Below are positions 22,373 through 33,362 of a stretch of DNA of 64,000 nucleotides, piece after piece. The number at the start of each line of letters is the position of its first letter. The stretch's first letter is position 1. A program made the translations under genes and the position numbers. Origin of the DNA: Athripsodes cinereus. Its lineage: Eukaryota; Arthropoda; Insecta; Trichoptera; Leptoceridae. The stretch spans positions 40,145,955-40,209,954 of the forward strand of contig OX388305.1 of NCBI GenBank assembly GCA_947579605.1, in the 5' to 3' direction. The notes below the pieces were generated by a model. It was not told where the DNA came from, ran no database searches, and saw only the letters and a list, made by a program, of their open reading frames with translations.

Positions 22373-22644
22373 TAGTATGGCTTCCTTATTTAGGGTTAAT
22401 ACAGTTATCTTATCACAGCAAAATCACTTCACATAATAATATACATAGACAGGATAGCTAGAGCTCACATACGAGTACACATAAATAGCTTATAAGGACA
22501 AGGATAAGATAGCATTTCCAGGAAACTATGTACCCAGAATATAAGTACCTTAACTAGAATGGTGGGGGCCAGCAATATAATTATCATCTAAATTTGGTTG
22601 TATCCATTATGAATTTCTTTGTTTACCATTTAATTGATTAGTTT

Positions 22645-23295
22645 GACAATAGTTATAGTTATAGTTATAGTTTTTATTCGACCTCCATAGGCTCCGCAAT
22701 GGGCACTTGGGGGTGTCAATCCAGAGTACATTTTAAAAACATATAATTTAATTAAAAGAGACAAGGCGTACAACAATATATTAATATCAATGGTGATCGA
22801 TAATCCCTGGGTGTAAAGGGCCCAGTGATTATGTCGTCAGATGTGATATCAAACTACATTATGTTTCTGCATCCATGTTACTAGAATCTTTTTCCAATAA
22901 CATTTCGTTAACTGAATAAAATGATTTTTCTAACAAATACTTCCTCACCCCTTCCTTAAAGCGATCATCCTCCAATGTTTTGATATGCAGTGACAGTTTG
23001 TTGTACAGCTTCACACTTAAACCCACGAAACTATCCGCAACCTTTGCTAGTCTGCATTTTACGGTTCTGATGCTGCCTGCACTTCGCGTTGGATAGCTAT
23101 GGTAGTCTGCGTTTAGAGGTGTGTTCTCTATATTTTTTCGAGCATACATAAGGCACTCCTGGATATACGCGCCAGCAAGTGTGAGTATGCCCAGTTTTTT
23201 AAAGTGATCACGGCAGGAATCTCTCGGGCGCAATCCTAAAATGGTCCTTATGGCTCTCTTTTGCAGTATAAAGACTCTGCCTGATTCAATGATTT
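22645..23295 (-). mobile_element. LINE reverse transcriptase C-terminus with 3' UTR
   Basis: Minus strand reads IESGRVFILQKRAIRTILGL and continues open through 22859: RDHFKKLGILTLAGAYIQEC, YHSYPTRSAGSIRT, LYNKLSLHIKTLEDDRFKEG, then stop. The ILQKRAIR motif and following helix-rich segment are usual after the RT domain of CR1/jockey-like elements. At the left the sequence ends in repeated AGTTAT units, a likely short-repeat 3' tail. 5' truncated; reading frame still intact for 130+ codons, so relatively young. Confidence 0.8.
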
Positions 23296-23465
23296 TGTAA
23301 GTAAAAATCAGTTCACTATATAATTAAATATAGAGTAAAACTATAACCAATTGTGTCTTCTTCCATATACTGTAATTATAAACATGGAGATTTACAAAAT
23401 AAACATCTCAAAGATTTTTTTTAATATGAATTTCGTTCTCGACTTCTGTTCAACAATTTTTACTT

Positions 23466-23640
23466 TCACGATTTGGATTGGGAACTTTCGTCCTTCTTCA
23501 ACCACGTCCAAGTTTCGCTTGCATACATAAGTGTTGATATCAGAATGGTATTGTATTGTGCACCAGCATTGCTATTGCTAACAATGGATCGAAGTGCACC
23601 ATTCACTCTAGCACAGGCCACTTTTATTTTATTCATAAAA
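23466..23640 (-). mobile_element. RTE-like LINE remnant
   Basis: Minus strand: KIKVACARVNGALRSIVSNS, then a frame giving LMYASETWTWLKKDESS. Same segment as 5085-5235. Confidence 0.7.
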
Positions 23641-23666
23641 TGAATAAATAAATAAATTCTATACAA

Positions 23667-24357
23667 AATTAGGTATCTTAAAGCTTTTTATATGCTGTAG
23701 TGGGTATCCCCCAGAGTGCACGCGTGATGAAGGTAGATAGATAGATATACTGTATATCACTATGCATCAGTGCGACAGAGACATAAAATAATTAGGACCA
23801 AAATATCGCGATCTCCCACTGCGTGTGTATATGTGCATACAAAAAGGAGTGCGATGGAGATATAGTGTGATATGAGAGGGAGGGAGAAATAAATAAAAGT
23901 TCGTTAGGTTATGACAGTTCAATTGTAAAGATAATTATTATTATGTACCTATGTTGTGCATAATTCTTTTATTGGGTCAAATCAATGATAATACAAATTG
24001 ATTGTAAATAATGTGGATATACACATATGTGTGTAATAATATTATATATACGGGTATCCAGTGATGGGGGTAGACTTTTGTGTTAGTCATTGTAGCGGCT
24101 GGTTACACCTGCATCATTTCATTTATCTAAAAATTTAAAACAAGATCATTTTTAGATCATAGCATGTGAAAACAACATTGAAAATTTTTCATCAGTCATC
24201 ACATAATCACCAGTTTTTGGATTATCTTTTGAAAATTTGTTTTATTACATAAATATATTACTAAGAGTTTTTACACAACATTCTATCAACCGTCTAATGT
24301 CATGCTTTCGCAATATACATTTTCTGTCCTCAGTTATAGAATATTATATTATTATAT
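23667..24357. other. Intergenic DNA, possible degenerate inverted repeat at 23745-23885
   Basis: TATATCACTATGCATCAGTG at 23750 and its rough inverse near 23855-23880 (GTGCGATGGAGATATAGTGT) suggest an old MITE. Otherwise nothing seen. Confidence 0.35.
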
Positions 24358-24655
24358 TTCGCTGAGAATAATGGTGTTCGGAGACGTAGACGTCCGAGGA
24401 TCAAAAGGCAAAATCATTTAAATCAAATCCTACAGGACAGTCACATGTTGAACACATTGAACAGGAGAGCATGCATGAGGAATTGTATGACTGTGATGGA
24501 AGCGAAAGATGTATACAAGGATCTTATTGAATTTGCTTTTATGTACTTTTTATGTCTATCATATATTTGTTTACATGTAAAAGGCTGAAGCCGTATATAA
24601 AAGGAAGTGGCGCTTGATCCTTTCTGCTTACCCCGCTAGGGAATTGGCCTGATGG
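24358..24655 (+). mobile_element. RTE-like LINE tail fragment, family B, disrupted
   Basis: GTGTTCGGAGACGTAGACG, GGACAGTCACATGTTGAAC, GCATGCATGAGGAATTGTAT, then a break at about 24515-24595 and resumption with AGGAAGTGGCGCTTGATCC. Many stops. Confidence 0.7.
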
Positions 24656-25250
24656 TATGTATGTATGATTGTCATAGGAATTTGAACAAGGAAACACCGG
24701 ACTTCTCAAATTTCTACCACCCTGTCGCCAATTTTTTTTTATTATTAAATGACTTTGTTCTAATGCTCTTACCGCAGTATTATTTTTTAGTGAAGCATAC
24801 ACATATTTGTTGTAATTTGTTTCTTGCTGTGGATTTGTTTATTTGCTTTTATGAAATATTTTTTACACTTTGACATGGTGCTAAAGGGACCCTTTACATC
24901 CTTTTAGTACTGAAGAAAAATAATTCATGTGTCTATATTTATTTATTATTGGGTCTTGATTTTTTTTCGTAAAATGTTTATTTTTATTACGCCCTCACTA
25001 TTGTATTAATATTTTCTTTTATATTGCATTACTAATTATTAATTATTATGTTGATGAACCTAAAAGTCCTGTAAAGGACCTACGGGAGATGTTGAAGAAT
25101 AAAGAATATTGTTTGGAATATTACAAGTTCTAATGTTTCAAGGATATCTGCGTATTTTCAGTATGGTCAATTATTATTGACTGATGGCGGTTGTTTCGGA
25201 GTTCCGAGCGAGAGATATCGGGTTCGATTACTACAATTACTACCGGATAA
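24656..25250. other. AT-rich intergenic DNA, no feature recognised
   Basis: No gene or repeat pattern recognised. Confidence 0.45.
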
Positions 25251-25252
25251 GT

Positions 25253-25415
25253 CAAATGACGGCCGCGTGTTGAGTAAGAGAAATCGGTGTGCATGTGCAC
25301 AAAAACTGGATGAATGTGGAGGAAGCGAAAGAAGTATGTAAGGATAGATCTATATGGCGTTCCGTTCTCTCTGCCTACCCCTCCTGGGACACGGTATGAG
25401 GGTATAGATAGATAA
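25253..25415 (+). mobile_element. RTE-like LINE tail fragment, family A
   Basis: GTCAAATGACGGCCGCGTGT, GAGTAAGAGAAATCGGTGTG, GGAAGCGAAAGAAGTATGTA, CGTTCCGTTCTCTCTGCC and a GATAGATA tail. Frameshifted. Confidence 0.75.
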
Positions 25416-25703
25416 GTGTATGATAACAGTACCCACATTATTATCTATCATATCAACCTACCTACAGTCATTCACTTATATTGTATAAACTAGAAATTCA
25501 AAGAATTCAATTGGTAATGCGACCAAACATATTAGTGTTGAAAGGCTTGAAGAATATTGATTGTTTATTTTTAATTGTAGGGATCATTTTATAGCTTTGT
25601 CAGGTATATAGGAAGTGCAATAGTAAAGTATAAGTAGGAAAGAGACTATTAGCTATTAATTTATCTTTATTTTCTAATAAGTACCTATAGCAAATTAATA
25701 GAG

Positions 25704-25885
25704 TTCGTCGGTAGCCTGGAGGTATAAAGTCTCAGCCTCATGCGCAAGAGGTGTGCGGTTCGATCCCAGGTGCCGGCAAACTCCCCTTCTTTCACGACAC
25801 AAGCTTTTAGCTTACTCTGTGAAAGGCGTATGAAATGGTTTTTGGGTTTATAACAAACACCCAGACACTTTAAAAAAAATGTTAA
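25704..25885 (+). mobile_element. tRNA-derived SINE, family 2
   Basis: Head GTTCGTCGGTAGCCTGGAGG (A-box-like), B-box GGTTCGATCCC, then CGGCAAACTCCCCTTC, ACACAAGCTTTTAGCTTACT and a tail with GGGTTTATAACAAACACCCA. Copies at 41876-42045 (+) and 58936-59100 (-). Confidence 0.85.
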
Positions 25886-25984
25886 GTGAAACAGCATATT
25901 GATATTGGAATATGTTTTACCCTACACTCCTACAGGTCAATTCCTATAATACAATACATAATTGCAATAATTTTTTATCGAATC

Positions 25985-26251
25985 GTGTATCGAATGTGTG
26001 TACTTAGGTAGTTTGTTCACGAGAGATGGGAAGTGTGAAAGCGATATTGAAAGGAGAAAAGTTGCTGGTAATAAGGTAAATGGTGCAATCCGACCAATAA
26101 TTGCAAATAAAAACATATCCACCACAGCTAAAAGGTTGGTGCACTCTGCTATCTTAGTGCCAACACTTATGTATGCAAGTGAGACGTGGACATGGTTAAA
26201 GAAGGATGAAAGTGGCATAAATGCAGTGGAAATGAGATCGTTGAGAAGAAT
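25985..26251 (+). mobile_element. RTE-like LINE family B, left part of a split copy
   Basis: YLGSLFTRDGKCESDIERRK, NGAIRPIIANKNIS, SAILVPTLMYASETWTWLKK, GINAVEMRSLRR. The frame is open up to the insertion point. Continues at 26871. Confidence 0.9.
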
Positions 26252-26870
26252 AATAATAATAATAACTAGACAACTTATTTATGATGCGCCGTTTTGTGGA
26301 AAAACCACCGCAACGGCCCATTTAAGAATCATAACACCTCCCGAACAATAGGGTCTTTAACCTCGTCTTGAACACCTCCACACTCTCCAGAGTTCGCATC
26401 TCAAAGGGAATTTTGTTCCACAGCAACGGACCAGCCACACAGAAGGCACGGTCAATATAGTTGGCCAGACCCCCCCTACGCGGTACCACAAGTCTATTGA
26501 CAGAGTCTGTGTTTGCAGACCTTAGTGATTTTCGCCTGTCCGTTGCCTCCTCAGAAACGCAGAACTCCGAGATGTACACCGGTGCCATGCCATTTAGTGC
26601 CTTGAACACAGTCAATATGATTTTAAACTCTACTCTTTCTCTAACTTTGAGCCAGTGAAGATCCTTTAGAAGAGGAGTTATGTGACAGGTTTTGTTGGCA
26701 TTGTAGATCAATCTAGCAGCTGCATTAAATACAGACTGCAGACGATTCTGTTGACTTGCTGGCAAACCAATGTACACCCCATTACAATAATCAAGTCTGG
26801 AAAGCACAAAGGCTCCGACGAGAGTCTTGGCCTCCTCAACAGGCAGACACCTCCCGACACTCCACGACAC
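26252..26870 (-). mobile_element. CR1/L2-like LINE, 5'-truncated, nested in family B
   Basis: Minus strand is open for 182 codons (26322-26870). Visible: VLSRLDYCNGVYIGLP, LQSVFNAAARLIYNA, HITPLLKDLHWLKVRERVEF, PLLWNKIPFEMRTLESV, then stop. The SRLDYCN...GLP and HITPLL-DLHWL motifs mark the segment after the RT domain in CR1/L2-type elements. It ends at the left in an (ATT)n tail, and AGAAT is duplicated at both edges (26247-26251, 26871-26875). Scraps of the same 3' end are at 38195-38262 and 42491-42560. Confidence 0.9.
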
Positions 26871-27255
26871 AGAATGTGTGGTAAAAGTCTGAGAGATCGT
26901 GTGCGTAACAGTGATATACGAAAGGAATGTGGAATGAAAGTTGGTGTAATAACAAGGATGAATGTAAATAAGTTAAGGTGGTTTGGGCACGTGGAAAGAA
27001 TGAATGAGGACAGAATGACTAAGAAGATATATTTGGCTGAGAGGAATGGTGCTCGGAGACGTGGACGTCCGAGGATTAAATGGCAAGATCATTTAAATCA
27101 AATCCTACAGGACGGTCACGTGTTGAGCACATTGAACAGGAGAGCATGCATGAGGAATTGTATGACAGTGACGGAAGCAAAAGATGTATGCAAAGATAGA
27201 AGGAAGTGGCGCTCGATCCTTTCTGCCTACCCCGCGAGGGAAGCGGCGTGATGGT
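26871..27255 (+). mobile_element. RTE-like LINE family B, right part of the split copy
   Basis: Resumes MCGKSLRDRVRNSDIRKECG, TRMNVNKLRWFGHVERMNED, RGRPRIKWQDHLNQILQDG, RNCMTVTEAKDVCKDRRKW, ILSAYPAREAA, stop; followed by a GTATGTATGTATGT tail. Best-preserved family B terminus in the window. Confidence 0.9.
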
Positions 27256-27867
27256 ATGTATGTATGTAATAATTTTTTAAAATGAAACACGTAAAACTTT
27301 TACTTTTGCCTGACATGAGAGCGGAAGCTCTTGAAAGCCTTCTCGCAAAAATAAATAAAGTCAATAGTGGAATAACTATATTTATCGTGTTTCATTTTAA
27401 AAAATATTAATACGTACTTCCACCAAGAACCGTCGGTCGACAAATTAAACTTTATAATTGCAATAATTATTATTATACCTAGCTATAGGAACCTATACAT
27501 ATATACTATATCATACCTACTATGTACACGTATGTATTGATATAGATAGGTAAGTATGTATGTACATAATATTATGATTATATAGTTGTGTGTAATTGTA
27601 ATGGGGAAGTTTAGCAGGTTATCAACCCTCACTGTGTCAAACTATACCGTAGTTACAATACATTGTATATTGTAGATATATGTACAACATATACCTATAC
27701 AACAGTTATAGCTGTAGAATAATAATAATAAAACAGGGGTAGGCAGCCGTTGGAAGAAAGACTTTTCCATAAAAATATTATAATCTACGACAAAAAGTAG
27801 GTATCATACCTATAGCTCCCCCTCTCCCCTCTGTACATTTTTTTCATAGCTGAATATTTAATGTATG
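27256..27867. other. AT-rich intergenic DNA, a CTCTTGAAAGCC block only
   Basis: At 27310-27400 the block GAGAGCGGAAGCTCTTGAAA and nearby text resembles 59595-59670 (GAGAGTGAAAGCTCTTGAAA), so a low-copy repeat is present. Nothing else recognised. Confidence 0.4.
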
Positions 27868-27996
27868 TAAAGGTAACCGTGTACTTTTTATAGTTATTTG
27901 TTTGTGGAATTAAGAGAATGGTGTTGATTGTGTGTATTATTAATCGAATTATAATGTTCAACTAGTTGAGTTATGAAACTGGACAGTCGATATAAC
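27868..27996 (+). mobile_element. TIR element, family GTCCAGTTCCACAAC, partial
   Basis: AACCGTGTACTTTTTATAGT to TAGTTGAGTTATGAAACTGG and ACAGTCGAT, equivalent to the right end of the 15396-15826 copy. Confidence 0.65.
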
Positions 27997-28009
27997 ATAA
28001 CACGTATAG

Positions 28010-28235
28010 ACAATTCACACAGATCGAGCTAGTCCCAAACTAAGATATGAATCTTGTATTATGGGTACTAACACGGCTATACACATATACGATGCACTAA
28101 ACACATATACATGTAACACCCAGACCCAGGACAATCTGAAAAAGGTCATTCTTCATTTTGCCCTGGCCGGGAATCGAACCCGGGACCTCGTGACTCAAAG
28201 GCAAGTGCTTTAGCCTCCGCGCCACACCGGTCGTC
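28010..28235 (-). mobile_element. tRNA-derived SINE, family 1
   Basis: Inverted: GACAATTCACACAGATCGAG at left, CCCTGGCCGGGAATCGAACC and CGCCACACCGG at right. An internal ATACACATATAC stretch is duplicated relative to the other copies. Confidence 0.85.
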
Positions 28236-28395
28236 GATATGTATTTAACATATTTTTATTCCTTATCCACTATCCTGAACTTTATACTGTATATTGTGTG
28301 AAAAAATAAAACAATAAAATTCAATATATTCAGTTACGTTTTTGTCAGAATAAAATGAACTGAATGTATCTTAGATATTGTATAAATATAGTGAG

Positions 28396-28660
28396 TTACA
28401 ATCCATCGGATTGGTCTGCAACGAGTTTGGATTTTCTTCTCCATTCCTGCCTATTTTCAGCTAGTCCATGTCCTTCTTCAGTTGGTCCATATAAGCGTCT
28501 CTTGGCCGGCCTCTACCATTTCTGCCTTCGGTCCTACCTTCCGCGATGGTGATGAGCAATCCTGGGTGCCTGATGCTGTGGCCAATCCAGTTAGCTCGAT
28601 GTTGGTTGATTCTTTTAAGGAGCTGCCTTTTTTCGCCTACCCTGGTTAACACCTTATTAT
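28396..28660 (-). mobile_element. RTE-like LINE tail remnant, family C
   Basis: Minus strand: LTRVGEKRQLLKRINQHR, ANWIGHSIRHPGLLIT, EGRTEGRNGRGRPRDAYM, DQLKKDMD, then a shifted frame with EWRRKSKLVADQSDG. Same orientation of decay as the other copies. Confidence 0.8.
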
Positions 28661-29365
28661 ATAAAGGCTTATTTATTATGTAGGTAATGTGTATCGAGGA
28701 TATAATGTTTTGTACCCCTGCATGGAACATCCCCTTGTATAGAATAACGACAACATGATTGCAGTTTACTATTTATTTAAACATTTATATATTAATACAA
28801 TATAATCAACTGTTATTCATAATAATATTGCGAAACATCTGTCGGATAGTTCAACGACACAACCACCACCAGGTCGCTAACACTTCTAGCCTAGGACATC
28901 CCCCATGCACCCACTACAACAGTATACAGGGGAGTCAACTGAACTTTCACACTTTTACTTACTTATATTTTTTGCACAACAAAAGTGAAAATCCATATTC
29001 CAGCTGCTGATAGAATAAAGGGTATAAAATAATAATAATTAGAACTTTTACATAGTGAAATTAGTTTTCAAATTAAGTAATAATAAATCTGATAAAATAC
29101 ATGCGTAGGTATCTATGTACATATAACATTAATAGGTATCTCATCGTTATCCACAATGGATTTTTTGTCATGTGAATTGAAGATGTTAAAAGCCTTAAGA
29201 GGCAAAATCACTCAATATTGGGTGGAATGCCTGATGAATAATAAAAGCCTTAAGAGTGACGTTTTGCTAATACCTGATACCTACATAATTACATATATAC
29301 ATAATACTCATCCTAGGTGTATTACATGGAAACATTGTAGGTATTGTTAAACAATTTTCGTAATA
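28661..29365. other. AT-rich intergenic DNA, no feature recognised
   Basis: AAAAGCCTTAAGAG occurs twice (29188 and 29248) but no larger repeat was defined. Confidence 0.45.
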
Positions 29366-29423
29366 TATAAAATTCTCGTGTTATTAGTATATGGCAAAAC
29401 AACGTTTGCCGGGTCAGCTAGTA
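29366..29423 (-). mobile_element. Miniature of the CTAGCTGACCCGGCAA repeat
   Basis: Read on the minus strand: TACTAGCTGACCCGGCAAAC, GTTGTTTTGCCATATAC, then almost at once CACGAGAATTTTATATATTA. It carries both ends of the 17904-18226 repeat but lacks about 260 bp of interior. Confidence 0.75.
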
Positions 29424-30989
29424 AATATATAAATTAATCGGGTGATGGGAAGTTGTATCTTAGGTCCAAAATAATCATTTCCATGAACTAATAAATGTAA
29501 TAATTAATGAATTAATAATTATCTAAGACGTGGGGAGGTGCACCTACTTCTTGTTATACATAATATATTTGTATTTTGAAGATATATAACGTGAAACACT
29601 AACAATTAATTCAACCATTCCTTGTCGGATAGAAAGGATGAATCGTTAGATTAATCAATCCTGAAGGATTGAATCATTCCTCACTTTCTGTACGAATATG
29701 CTATGATTCTCGAAGTGGCCATTCACACTGTTCAGAGGAAGCAACGAAAAAAGTCTTTTGCCTCTCTATTATTGTCTCTTGGAAAGAAAAAACGAAAAAA
29801 AATCTTTCTCATTTCTTTCCAATGAGGTCAATAGAGGTACATCTAGGAGGTGTTGACACAATAAGTGACAGCTCTTGAGAGTTGGATCTACACAGTAATA
29901 TATTTTAATTCTTGGACAAGATTGAGTCTAATTCGTATATTTAGTCTTACCTGATGTTGAACACAATAGTTGTGCGGCTATAGACTGTCGGTCAAGTGGA
30001 AAGTTCAGCTAAGGACGAAATCTAAACCATCTTAATTATGCAGTTTTATATTTTATAACTTACTATGTGGGAGCAATAAACCTACCATCGCAGCTGTCCT
30101 CTATTCCTGTTGTCCTCAGTGGAGTGTGACGTATGGGGTAACAGTCTGATAGTGGAAATAATGGAAACCCTTCCCTTTCCCTTGCCTGTATAAGAAAGTA
30201 ATATTATAATGGCTCGTGCCAACCGTCACAGCGTTAAGATTTCAATGTAAAGACAACCATAATATCATTAATATACGTTAACACAAAATTGAATAATTAA
30301 TAAACCTACATACATATTATTATTGTAATAATGGTACCTAGTTACACTATAATCATTTGCATTGTTCGTTTCGCTATCACAATCATCTTTTGTTTTAATT
30401 ATTAAAAAGGTAATATATTACTTGAGTCAAAGAAACATGTGGCAACCAAACTAACAGAAAGCAAACCCACAAAATAATTTGTATGTAAATATTATAACAC
30501 GTAGAACCTACCTATAAGATAGATAGTTTTTCACGTTTATCGATTCACATAGGCATTAGCAATAATACAATATGTATTATTAAAAAGGATTGCTCAAAAC
30601 AAAAGTGGAAAATAAACAATAGGACAGGAAACAGCAAAACATAATGAATTAGCTGCCTTATGCAAAATAAAAATAGACATTTGAAAGAAATTTAAAAGGT
30701 GTATTATTGTGTTGAATATCTTTATCAAAAAGGAATCACCACTCTGGTTTTTAGAGTGGTAAGTATAGGACTACGGAAGGACTGTAGTAATATTTGAGTT
30801 TGAGCATCACCATAAATTGAATAGAACTGGTTAGTAGAATCGCAGATATGAGTGTGTGACGTTACGAGCCGAGTTCAAAGGTTCATAGCTATGTACATAT
30901 GTATGTAGTTGTTGTCAATCAGAAATTATACACAAAGTACAGACAGCTGATCAAGAAATTCCCATGGCATTGTCTCGCATGTTTTGTGT
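29424..30989. other. AT-rich intergenic DNA with an imperfect hairpin near 29630-29695
   Basis: GAAAGGATGAATCGTTAG and its approximate inverse GATTGAATCATTCCTCAC surround TCAATCCTGAAGGATTGA. No gene recognised. Confidence 0.35.
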
Positions 30990-31950
30990 TTCCCTACTAG
31001 GTATTGACTTCTTGGTCCTGATTGCAGATGTGATGCTTTGCGATGTTTGGGGTCCAAAAGACGACCCTGGGGCACCCCACTCACACATCATTGTTATCAC
31101 ATATCAGCTGTTCCTTCAGACACATTGTCTCATACAACACGATTCATTGCGTCCCCCTCTTCATTTATCTTATTTATTTCCTTCCGCATTTCTTCATAAT
31201 ATTATATCTACATTATGTAAGTACCTACCTACATACTAATTTATGATTTTTGCTCCCCACAAGTTGTTTATTCGCGGAATTTATTTGTATCCGCAATTTT
31301 TTTATTACTATTTTTCTGCAATATTAGTTGTCCAAAAATATTATTACTTCTTTTATCCAAAATGTTTCCGATGGTCTAACGACAGTCTTCAGAACATTTA
31401 TGACATTAATATCAGATTGTTGGCAATGAGTGGGATTGGTCACTTGATTGGCGTAGAAACTCTTTGAATGCCTTAATGGCTCGTTTTTATTGTATGCTTT
31501 CGGGAGGAACGTAGAAGGACCAAAGGTGTAGAATAACTTGTATTTATTTTTAAATAACGAGATTCTTTAATAGTGAGTGAAATGAATTTGAGCCTGTATC
31601 GGTTCATTGTATTCCCATATTACACATCTCCGTTCATTAGATTGTATGTAGGTAGATACTTCCGTATCATAAAAAAATACATTTGCATAATATTATTATT
31701 AACACATTATAAAAAGTTGTATGCCTTCCTCTGCCTGTTGTTTCTTATTTATTTTTTTGCAAACGGTTTTTTAACCTGATTTTTTTACTGTTGCGATCCC
31801 TTTTTAATTTTCTCGTGTGATAGTTTCATCCTTCTAACGATTCCGATGACATTTAAGGTCATCCACATTTTCCTTTTACCTAACAAATATGGGGGACCCA
31901 AATATCGACCCTGTGGAACTCCATTCTTGGGAATAAGATTTTTTGACATT
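30990..31950 (-). mobile_element. Degenerate reverse-transcriptase remnant
   Basis: Minus strand carries GVPQGRYLGPPYLLGK near 31870-31920 and GVPQGRLLDP near 31045-31080. Both resemble the conserved GVPQGS-LGP-LF motif of the LINE RT domain. The rest is unrecognisable, so this is either two old insertions or a badly broken one. Confidence 0.4.
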
Positions 31951-32754
31951 TAATTGTATCAATGCCTTATTTACGATCAGATGGGACTGATCCTTGGGTT
32001 CACACGATACATTATAACAATGCAACCCCAATTTATTTCTATAAATTTATTAATAGCGATACCTATGTGTAACTTTATAAGTTTTTTTTTGGGTAAGTGC
32101 CGCATTTATTTATGTCTTTACTCTATTCCTATTTGTCTGGGTAGGTACTAGGTAGATATTCGAATTGTCTTCTTGTAATATACAATTATAACGTCTTCTA
32201 CAACTTCTGGTAAGCAGTCACGTTGTTTTGGATTTCCATCCGACGCGATCCGGCTGAATATGTCCACATGGGTACTGGGTCTACTGGGTACATCTTCTGG
32301 GAATTCAATCTTCTTCGCCTTCGTTGATAAGAATTGGATATAGTGGCACAAATTAATGCTTTGTAATCTATGAATCTATGTAATATCCAGAAGTACGCAA
32401 GCAACTCTATGTATTTTAACAATTTTACCCGTTGTTCAAATATTTTTTTATGTGTTTAGTGTATTTATTATAAAATTTAGGTATACCTACATATAATTAA
32501 AATCTTTTATTACTTATCTAACGGTTTTTTAATTTATTGTTTATATTGTTCTTCACAATTTACAACTTTCAAGTATTACGCATCTTTGTGAATAATTATT
32601 CAATTTGTTTTGGCATAGGTTTATACTTCATGCTTTGCATTTATTTGTCTTACTAGCGTGCAAGAACCAACGATCCTTAATATAGACTGGAAATTCAAAG
32701 AAAATACTGATAATGCGACCAATCAAATATTGCGACCAACAAACATTTTTAAAA
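31951..32754. other. AT-rich intergenic DNA, no feature recognised
   Basis: No gene or repeat recognised. Confidence 0.45.
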
Positions 32755-33060
32755 TTCGATGTCATTGACCGAAGGTACCTACTTGTTGGAAGTCCATGTC
32801 AAGATAAATTGAAAAAAAAACACAGTATGTAGTTAGCTTCCAAATGACTTTTATTAATCTTGGAGACTCTCGACTCCTTCATCAGGCGATAAGTAAAAAG
32901 TGAAATAAGATAAAGAGACAAGCAGTACCTACCCATTTATAAAATTTGAACAAAAGAATGTTGGGAGAAGCCCGTGTTAATAAGAAAATAATTAAAATTC
33001 ATTGACAAAAAAACTATTGGAAAGTGATCCGCTGTGGACGGATTCAACAGAGAAGAATTT
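32755..33060 (+). repeat. Dispersed repeat F
   Basis: Second long copy of the 14930-15240 repeat (TCATTGACCGAAGGTA, CTTCATCAGGCGATAAG, GTTGGGAGAAGCCCGTGTTA, GGAAAGTGATCCGCTGTGGA). Confidence 0.75.
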
Positions 33061-33097
33061 AAAGAAAAATAATAAATATCTACCTTCTCCGGTATTT

Positions 33098-33362
33098 ACC
33101 TATCTATCTATACCCTCACGCCGTGTCCCAGGAGGGGTAGGCAGAGAGAACGGAACGCCATATAGATCTATCCTTACAAACTTATTTCGCTTCCTCCACA
33201 TTCATCCAGTTTCTCATATATGTTCGCCGATTTCTCTTACTCAACACGCGGCCGTCCTTAAGGATTTGATTCACGTGCTCAAGCCACGTGGTTCTTGGCC
33301 GTCCGCGCTTCCTCACACCTCCTCTTTCAGACAAATACATCCTCATCGTCATTCGTTCCTAA
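33098..33362 (-). mobile_element. RTE-like LINE tail remnant, family A
   Basis: Starts with the TATCTATCTAT tail in antisense, then CACGCCGTGTCCCAGGAGG, CAACACGCGGCCGTCC, CAAGCCACGTGGTTCTTGG. Minus strand gives TTWLEHVNQILKDGRVLS and EEAK-VCKD equivalents with frameshifts. Confidence 0.8.

Noticed and set aside
30964..31239. 91-codon plus-strand frame
   Set aside because: Low-complexity and antisense to a GVPQG-like RT scrap; no splice or start context.
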